Assembly (NCBI GenBank): GCA_934660915.1
Contig: CAKUIF010000006.1
Coordinates: 62,001 to 126,000, forward strand
Source of the DNA: an uncultured Olsenella sp.
GTDB taxonomy: Bacteria; Actinomycetota; Coriobacteriia; Coriobacteriales; Atopobiaceae
Direction of reading: 5' to 3'
DNA length: 64,000 nucleotides
Under the pieces are notes generated by a model, which saw only the letters and a program-made list of their open reading frames with translations, made no database searches and was not told the origin of the DNA. The translations under genes were made by a program, and so were the position numbers. This document shows, in pieces, positions 58,650-64,000 of the stretch (position 1 is the first letter of the stretch; the number at the start of each line of letters is the position of its first letter).

Positions 58650-59076
58650 TGGTGGATGTAAACACATCTAAACAAAACGCTCAAAAAAAGGCCCATATCG
58701 TATAAACAATCACCTAAACAGACCACTCGCCACCGTTTCCGTACCGCTCGCGGGGGTATGTCTCGGCAAGCGTTTAGTAAGGGTTTAAAACAGAGTCAGA
58801 CACAAGGTTGATACATGAGCAAGACCCGCTCTGCAAGTATCTACGCAGTTAAAAGGCGGTTTAGCTGAACTGAACCTGAGCTCAGCGCTCGGGGTTGCTT
58901 GAAGGAGCGGCGCATCCGCGACGACAATGTCACCCCCCCCACATAACACGAGGTCGAAGCGATCTCGCCCTAATCTTTGAATGTAGTAAACAGTTTACTG
59001 CTGTTTACACATTGTTTTCAGTGAACTTGCGCATAAGGCGCAAGTGAGGGAAGCAACACGAAGGGAAGGAAACACT
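58650..59076 (+). promoter_or_regulatory. Regulatory region of the sugar ABC operon
   Basis: About 430 nt without a gene. It contains the palindrome AGTAAAC-A-GTTTACT (58985-58999), a typical LacI-type operator size, and a related half site CTGTTTACA just after. A hairpin ACTTGCGC-ATAAG-GCGCAAGT lies at 59025-59045 in the leader. A promoter could not be fixed. No regulator gene is adjacent. Confidence 0.55.
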
Positions 59077-60270
59077 ATGGGCAACATTTCGAGGAGGAAC
59101 TTCCTCAAGTACGCCGGACTCACCGGTGGCGTCGCTGGTCTGGCCAGCCTGGCCGGCTGCTCCGGCAACGGCGGCGACGGCGCTGACGGCGACAAGATCA
59201 AGATCGGCGTCTCGATCTGGTCCTCCACCGACGCGCTCGGCAAGCTCTCCGTCGACATCATCAAGAAGGCCGCCGACATCCTGGGCGTCGAGATCACCAC
59301 GGTCGACCAGGGCCACGTCTCCGAGCAGGTCACGGCCTCCATCGAGACCCTCTGCGCCGCCGGCTGCAACGGCATCGTCGTCTGCAACTCCGCCGACTCC
59401 GAGATGACCGCCGCCATCAACACCTGCAACGACAACCAGGTCTACCTGGCCCAGTTCTACCGCATGATCTCCAAGGAGAACTCGCCCGACGTCTACTCGC
59501 TCGCCGAGAACTCCCAGTACTACATCGGCGCCGTCCACGAGGACGAGGTCGGCAACGGCGAGAAGCTCATCGAGCTTTTGACCGCCGACAACGCCGACGC
59601 CTTCGAGGGCATCCAGAAGGGCGCCCGCAACATCAAGCTCGAGGCCTGGACCGTCGGCGACGCCACCTTCCAGGAGCGCTGGAAGGGCTACAAGTCCGGC
59701 ATCGAGAAGTGGAACGCCGCCAACCCGAGCGACCAGGCCACTCTCTCCGACCCGGTCTACGCCAACACCTCCTCCTCTGAGGGCGCCAACGTCACCCAGC
59801 AGTTCTACAACACCGACAACACTATGGACGCCCTGATCGTCGCCGGTGGCGGCGGCGACCCGCTGGTCGGCTCCGTGGGTCAGCTCAAGAACATGAGCCT
59901 CACCGGCAAGATCCGCGTCGCCTCCACCGACTTCCTGGACGACCTCAAGGAGCAGCTTGCAACCGGCGGCATGTACTGCGAGTCCGGCGGCCACTTCTGC
60001 GACCCGCTCTACTCCTTCCTGATGGTCTACGCCGCCTGCAAGGGCTCCGAGACCTTCATGCCCAAGTCCGGCGATTTCGGCAAGGAGATCAAGTTCCCCT
60101 ACGTCTTCGTTTCCTCCGTCAAGGAGTACGAGGACTACGAGAAGTACTTCGTCGACGACGCTCCTTACACCGACGACGAGATGAAGGACCTCGCCACCAA
60201 GGACTTCGATGCCCTGTGCACCTCCGCCGAGTCCCTGTCCATCGAGGACGTCAAGACCCGCCACGCCTAG
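59077..60270 (+). CDS. Sugar ABC transporter substrate-binding lipoprotein (Tat-like signal)
   Basis: 397 residues. The N-terminus SRRNFLKYAGLTGGVAGLASLAGC has a twin-arginine motif and a lipobox (LAGC). The mature part is a periplasmic-binding-protein fold of the ribose/galactose type 1 class (IGVSIWSSTDALGKLSVDIIKKAADILG; CNGIVVCNSADS). ATG 59077 has AAGGGAAGGA upstream. It delivers a sugar or related solute to the permeases downstream. Substrate not readable. Confidence 0.9.
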   Translation: MGNISRRNFLKYAGLTGGVAGLASLAGCSGNGGDGADGDKIKIGVSIWSSTDALGKLSVDIIKKAADILGVEITTVDQGHVSEQVTASIETLCAAGCNGIVVCNSADSEMTAAINTCNDNQVYLAQFYRMISKENSPDVYSLAENSQYYIGAVHEDEVGNGEKLIELLTADNADAFEGIQKGARNIKLEAWTVGDATFQERWKGYKSGIEKWNAANPSDQATLSDPVYANTSSSEGANVTQQFYNTDNTMDALIVAGGGGDPLVGSVGQLKNMSLTGKIRVASTDFLDDLKEQLATGGMYCESGGHFCDPLYSFLMVYAACKGSETFMPKSGDFGKEIKFPYVFVSSVKEYEDYEKYFVDDAPYTDDEMKDLATKDFDALCTSAESLSIEDVKTRHA

Positions 60271-60308
60271 TCGCAAGGCGATCGCGGACGCAATTCTCCG
60301 TTAGCTGG

Positions 60309-60336
60309 GGGCGGGCCCTGTCCCTAGGGCCCGCCC
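60309..60336 (+). terminator. Intra-operon hairpin between binding protein and permease
   Basis: GGGCGGGCCC (60309-60318) pairs with GGGCCCGCCC (60327-60336), followed by TTAACTATTT, a weak T-tract. It is likely a partial terminator or mRNA-stabiliser giving more binding protein than membrane subunits. Confidence 0.6.
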
Positions 60337-60390
60337 TTAACTATTTGCAAGGCAAAGCACGTGTGTGGGAAATAAAGGGAAGGATCGTGA

Positions 60391-61338
60391 ATGGAACTCC
60401 TAAAGAAGGCTAAGCAGAGCCAGTGGTATGGCGTTGGCCTGCTCCTCATCATCACGGTCGCGGTGTGGGTCGTCTTCAAGCTCCTGTGCCCGGGCACCTT
60501 CGGTTCGCCCGATCAGATGCTGACCTACCTGCAGACCGGCCTGATCTACGCGGTAGGCGGCTGCGGCCTCTACTTCATCGTCGTCATGGGCCTGTGGGAC
60601 TTCTCCATCGGCTCTATTCTTGTTCTGGCGTGCCTGCTGTCCATCGGCTTCTCGCAGATGCTCGGCGTCGCGGGTCTCATCGTGGCCCCGATCCTCTGCG
60701 GCGCGCTTCTTGGCGCCGCCAACGGCCTCGCCTACATTAAGCTGCGTATTCCCTCGCTGATCGTCACGGTCGGCCTGTCTTTGATCTACGAGGCCTTCTC
60801 GGTCTTCGCCTCCGCGTGGGCCGGCACCCGCCTCGCCGATCAATACAAGATGTTCGGCGCGTACCCCTGGAACCTCATCCTGGCGCTCCTCGCGTTCGCG
60901 CTCTGCTCGTTCATCCTCAAGTACACCAAGCTCGGCACCTACGTCAACGCCATCGGCGCCAACGAGGCCGTCGCAAAGAACATGGGCGTCGACGTCGACA
61001 AGTACAAGTTCCTCGCCTTCGTGCTCTGCTCCATGTTCGTCGGCATCATGGCCGTCCTCTACATCGGCTACGGCACCGCCCAGACCCCGATGACCGGCAT
61101 GCTCTCCCAGTCGCTCAACTTCAAGCCGCTCATGGGCACCTTCTTTGGCTTGGCCTTCAAGAAGTACGGCCACCCCGTCGCGTCCATCGTCATCGGCGAG
61201 TTCATCATCGCCATGATGTTCGCCGGCTTCGTCGCGCTCGGCATGCCCGTCACGGTCAACAACATCGTCACCGGCGCCACCCTGCTCGGCATCGTCTTCG
61301 TCACCACCAAGCGCATCAAGGGCGCTGTCGTCAAGTAA
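60391..61338 (+). CDS. Sugar ABC transporter permease (first)
   Basis: 315 residues, about nine to ten TM segments in the RbsC/BPD_transp_2 family. GLWDFSIGSILVLACLL and GANEAVAKNMGVDVDKYKFLAFVLCSMFVG carry the conserved loops that contact the ATPase. It is distinct from the second permease at 62873, so the pore is likely a heterodimer. RBS AAGGAAGGA. Confidence 0.92.
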   Translation: MELLKKAKQSQWYGVGLLLIITVAVWVVFKLLCPGTFGSPDQMLTYLQTGLIYAVGGCGLYFIVVMGLWDFSIGSILVLACLLSIGFSQMLGVAGLIVAPILCGALLGAANGLAYIKLRIPSLIVTVGLSLIYEAFSVFASAWAGTRLADQYKMFGAYPWNLILALLAFALCSFILKYTKLGTYVNAIGANEAVAKNMGVDVDKYKFLAFVLCSMFVGIMAVLYIGYGTAQTPMTGMLSQSLNFKPLMGTFFGLAFKKYGHPVASIVIGEFIIAMMFAGFVALGMPVTVNNIVTGATLLGIVFVTTKRIKGAVVK

Positions 61339-61354
61339 AGGAGGGATACACACC

Positions 61355-62860
61355 ATGAGCGAACAGAAACTGCTGCTCCACGCGGAGAAGATCGACAAGA
61401 AGTTCGGCCCGACCCACGCCGTCAAGGAGGTGTCCCTCGACTTCTACGAGGGCGAGATCCACGCCCTTATCGGCGAGAACGGCTCCGGCAAGTCCACCTT
61501 CACCAACATGTTGACGGGCATCCTGCCCATCGGCTCCGGCACCTTCACCCTCGACGGCGAGCAGGTCGCGCCCAAAAACCAGGTCGACGCGAACCACCAC
61601 GGCATCGCCATCGTCGTCCAGGAGATCGGCACCCTGTCCGGCCTCACCGTTGCCGAGAACATGTTCTTGGGCGACGAGGACCAGTTCATCAAGAACGGCC
61701 TCAAGAACACCGGCGCCATGAACAAGAAGGCCCAGGAGCTTCTTGATTCCTACGGCCTTAGCTACATCAAGGCGACCCAGCCCATCGACAACTACGACTT
61801 CGAGGACCGCAAGCTCGTCGAGATCGTCAAGTCCACCTGGTTCGACCCGAAGATCCTCGTCGTCGACGAGACCACCACGGCGCTCGGCGAGGGCGGCCGC
61901 AAGAAGCTCTTCGAGGTCATGCGCGACGTCCGCGCCAAGGGCCACTGCGTGATCTTCATCTCGCACGACATGGCCGAGGTCATCGAGATGAGCGACCGCA
62001 TCTCCATCCTGCGCGACGGCGACTACATCACCACCGTCGAGAAGTCCGAGGTCGACGAGGACAAGCTCAAGGTCCTCATGGTCGGCCGTGAGCTCGGCGG
62101 CCACTACTACCGCCAGGACTACCCGGACTACAAGACCCAGAAGGCCGGCGAGGTCGCCGTCTCCGTCCAGAACGTGAGCGTCCCGGGCCAGATCTCGGAC
62201 CTTTCGTTCGACCTGCACTACGGCGAGATCCTGGGTATCGGCGGTCTTTCCGAGTGCGGCATGCACGAGGTCGGCAAGGCCATCTTCGGCGCGTCCTACG
62301 ACCGCACCGGCGAGGTCGTGCTCGCCGACGGCACCCACGTCAACGACATCAACACCGCCATCAACCACTCCGTCGCCTACACGTCCAAGGACCGCGACAA
62401 CGAGTCGCTGCTCATCCAGGACACCATCGAGGACAACATCACCATCCCCTCGATGCGCGACATGGGCACCTTCCTGTCGGACAAGAAGCTCAACGAGTTC
62501 GCCGACCTCTATGCCAAGCAGATGCAGACCAAGATGGTCAACGTCAAGCAGTACGTCTCGGCGCTGTCCGGCGGCAACAAGCAGAAGGTCGTCCTTGCCC
62601 GCTGGCTTGGCAAGAAGTCCGACATCTTGATTCTCGACTCGCCGACCCGCGGCATCGACATCAAGGTCAAGGCCGCCATCTACAACCTGCTTGAGGACAT
62701 GCGCGCCGAGGGCAAGGCGATTCTGATCATCTCCGAGGAGATCATGGAGCTGATCGGCATGTGCGACCGCATCTACATCATGAAAGACGGAAAAATCAAC
62801 GGCGAGCTCGAGCGCAGCCCCGAGCTGTCCGACAAAGACCTCATCTCCAAGATGGTCTAG
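61355..62860 (+). CDS. Sugar ABC transporter ATP-binding protein with two domains, one site degenerate
   Basis: 501 residues, RbsA-like. Domain 1 has Walker A GENGSGKST and Walker B LVVDETTTAL, but where the signature LSxGxQQ should be it has YDFEDRK. Domain 2 lacks a Walker A (GIGGLSECGMHE), has signature ALSGGNKQKV, and the Walker B ILILDSPTRGID with Ser instead of the catalytic Glu. Only one composite site (domain 1 Walker A/B with domain 2 signature) looks competent. It drives the two permeases. Confidence 0.92.
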   Translation: MSEQKLLLHAEKIDKKFGPTHAVKEVSLDFYEGEIHALIGENGSGKSTFTNMLTGILPIGSGTFTLDGEQVAPKNQVDANHHGIAIVVQEIGTLSGLTVAENMFLGDEDQFIKNGLKNTGAMNKKAQELLDSYGLSYIKATQPIDNYDFEDRKLVEIVKSTWFDPKILVVDETTTALGEGGRKKLFEVMRDVRAKGHCVIFISHDMAEVIEMSDRISILRDGDYITTVEKSEVDEDKLKVLMVGRELGGHYYRQDYPDYKTQKAGEVAVSVQNVSVPGQISDLSFDLHYGEILGIGGLSECGMHEVGKAIFGASYDRTGEVVLADGTHVNDINTAINHSVAYTSKDRDNESLLIQDTIEDNITIPSMRDMGTFLSDKKLNEFADLYAKQMQTKMVNVKQYVSALSGGNKQKVVLARWLGKKSDILILDSPTRGIDIKVKAAIYNLLEDMRAEGKAILIISEEIMELIGMCDRIYIMKDGKINGELERSPELSDKDLISKMV

Positions 62861-62872
62861 GAGGCGAATCAG

Positions 62873-63856
62873 ATGGCAACTACCAACGATGCGGCGCTCG
62901 ATCCAAAGAAGGGCGCTGCCGAGGCCAAGAAGAGCTTCGACCTCTCGGCCGTTAAGGACTTCCTCCCGCTCATCGGTTTCGTGGTGATCCTGGCGTTCTT
63001 CGCCATCGCGACCGGCGGCTCGATCCTCACCCCGAAGAACATCACCTTGATTCTCTCCGGCGGCTACATGCTCATGATCGCGGCGTGCGGCGTCTGGATG
63101 ATCATGGCGATGGGGTGCCTGGACTTCTCGCAGGGCTCCATGCTCGGCGTCTCCTGCGCCGTGGTCTGCGCCCTTTCCCAGTACAACTTGGTGCTCGCCA
63201 TCCTCGGCGGCATCGCGACGGGCGCCGTGATCGGCCTTATCAACGCGCTCTTCCACGTTAAGGGCCAGATCCAGTCCTTCGTGGTCACGATGTGCATGAT
63301 GTTCCTGCTCCGCGGCGTCTGCGCCTTCCTCACCACCGAGAAGCCCGTCCAGGCTGCTGGCTACATCACCGGCTTCAACAACATGCCGCTGCTCATGGGC
63401 ATCACTATCGCGGTCCTCGTCATCACCTTCGTGATCACCCGCTTCACCTGCCTCGGCCACAACCTCAAGGCCATCGGCGCCAACGAGAAGGGCGCCCGCT
63501 TCGCCGGCATCAAGGTCCAGAAGACCAAGATTCTGGTCTACGTGGCCGCCGGCTGCATCACCGGCTTCGCGGCGTTCATCAACGCGGTCAAGATCGGCTC
63601 CGTCACCGCCACCTCCGGCAACATGCTCGAGACCCAGCTCCTCATCGCCATGGTCTTGGGCGGCATGCCGATCAACGGCGGCGCCCGCGCCCGCTTCTCC
63701 AACGTCGTCATCGGCGTCGCGTCCTATCTCGTGCTCCAGAAGGGCCTCGTCATGCTCGGCCTGACCACCGAGATGCAGCAGCTGGCCCTCGGCATCATCT
63801 TCGTCTGCATGGTCGCCCTCTTCTCCGACCGCAGCTCGAACCAGGTCATCAAGTAG
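62873..63856 (+). CDS. Sugar ABC transporter permease (second)
   Basis: 327 residues of the RbsC family, with a 30-residue cytosolic N-terminal extension. Conserved sections are MAMGCLDFSQGSMLGVSCAVV and GANEKGARFAGIKVQKTKILVYVAAG. It is 12 nt after the ATPase gene, with AGGAGG inside the gap. It completes a four-gene importer of the two-permease kind. Confidence 0.92.
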   Translation: MATTNDAALDPKKGAAEAKKSFDLSAVKDFLPLIGFVVILAFFAIATGGSILTPKNITLILSGGYMLMIAACGVWMIMAMGCLDFSQGSMLGVSCAVVCALSQYNLVLAILGGIATGAVIGLINALFHVKGQIQSFVVTMCMMFLLRGVCAFLTTEKPVQAAGYITGFNNMPLLMGITIAVLVITFVITRFTCLGHNLKAIGANEKGARFAGIKVQKTKILVYVAAGCITGFAAFINAVKIGSVTATSGNMLETQLLIAMVLGGMPINGGARARFSNVVIGVASYLVLQKGLVMLGLTTEMQQLALGIIFVCMVALFSDRSSNQVIK

Positions 63857-63878
63857 TTCTCGGCTCCACCCTCCCCTT

Positions 63879-63919
63879 GGCCCCGTCCCTTGCCCACCTC
63901 TTCCCTTGGGGACGGGGCC
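63879..63919. other. Hairpin after the second permease
   Basis: GGCCCCGTCCC (63879-63889) pairs perfectly with GGGACGGGGCC (63909-63919) across a 19-nt loop. No T-run follows, so it may be a weak terminator or a processing site before the next gene. Confidence 0.6.
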
Positions 63920-63995
63920 ATCCGGGAGGTCCCCCTTATGGCGGCCCTGCCGCCCAAAATCGCTTGCACCGCATATGCGTCCGAAAGGAACGAAC

Positions 63996-64000
63996 ATGCT
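63996..64000 (+). CDS. Start of the next gene (only five bases visible)
   Basis: An ATG with GAAAGGAA 5 nt upstream lies at the window edge, on the same strand as the importer. It probably continues the operon. Its product cannot be known from here. Confidence 0.45.

Noticed and set aside
58650..59000. A small RNA gene in the long gap before the sugar operon
   Set aside because: No convincing promoter-terminator pair was found, and the structures seen are better explained as operators or leader elements.

Overview
The window looks like chromosomal DNA of a high-GC Coriobacteriia bacterium, most like Collinsella. This is an inference from gene content and protein sequence: Gram-positive spc/alpha ribosomal operon order, actinobacterial codon bias, LPXTG-like wall-anchored proteins ending in (V)PKTGD, an Nfn-type ferredoxin:NADP reductase, an alpha-glucoside PTS and an energy-coupling-factor (ECF) vitamin importer. 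No 16S rRNA gene is present to confirm it.

Layout. 0-1.2 kb: end of an ABC-transporter ATPase and a small membrane-anchored partner. 1.4-12.0 kb: a long ribosomal/secretion operon (rplE, rpsN, rpsH, rplF, rplR, rpsE, rpmD, rplO, secY, adk, map, infA, rpmJ, rpsM, rpsK, rpsD, rpoA, rplQ) with a strong terminator, then truA. 12-17.5 kb: a two-domain heavy-metal exporter with a His-rich loop, a membrane-anchored protein resembling a degenerate LCP domain, and three glycosyltransferases. 17.7-20 kb: nfnAB. 20.2-26.8 kb, mostly minus strand: pth, prs, glmU, a tRNA-Gln (plus strand), a peptidoglycan-binding-domain protein, a polyprenyl synthase and galE. 26.9-29.9 kb: an alpha-glucoside PTS and a divergent GntR/UTRA regulator, then an NlpC/P60-like protein. 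30.4-31.6 kb: malic enzyme.

31.6-43.8 kb is an accessory region. It holds a TacA/TacT-type toxin-antitoxin pair, a lone JetD-like Toprim protein, two large secreted surface proteins, a small zinc-cysteine protein and a Sau3AI-type (GATC) restriction-modification pair. 43.9-50.1 kb: a hydroxyacyl-CoA-dehydrogenase-family enzyme, an EamA transporter and purL. 50.3-54.5 kb: a DIP1984-like protein and a complete FMN-riboswitch-controlled riboflavin ECF importer (RibU, fused EcfA1A2, EcfT). 54.6-58.5 kb: murB, a PD-(D/E)XK nuclease-like gene between long inverted arms, and a UPF0210 protein. 59-64 kb: a sugar ABC importer operon (binding lipoprotein, permease, double ATPase, second permease) that runs off the window.

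The most notable feature is a set of unrelated palindromic or inverted-repeat families at gene junctions, several present in two copies. Some bracket single genes: the nuclease-like gene at 55.8-56.8 kb sits between two ~117-bp inverted arms, each bounded by copies of a CTACTTCCGTGGAAGTAG-type palindrome; the toxin-antitoxin pair lies between two copies of a terminator; a surface-protein gene lies between ~0.25-kb direct repeats; and the DIP1984-like gene lies between two quadruple-palindrome hairpins. The methyltransferase of the GATC system has a promoter whose -35 box, spacer and -10 flank each carry a GATC site, which suggests control by its own methylation. No CRISPR array, rRNA operon, phage module or recognisable transposase was seen.
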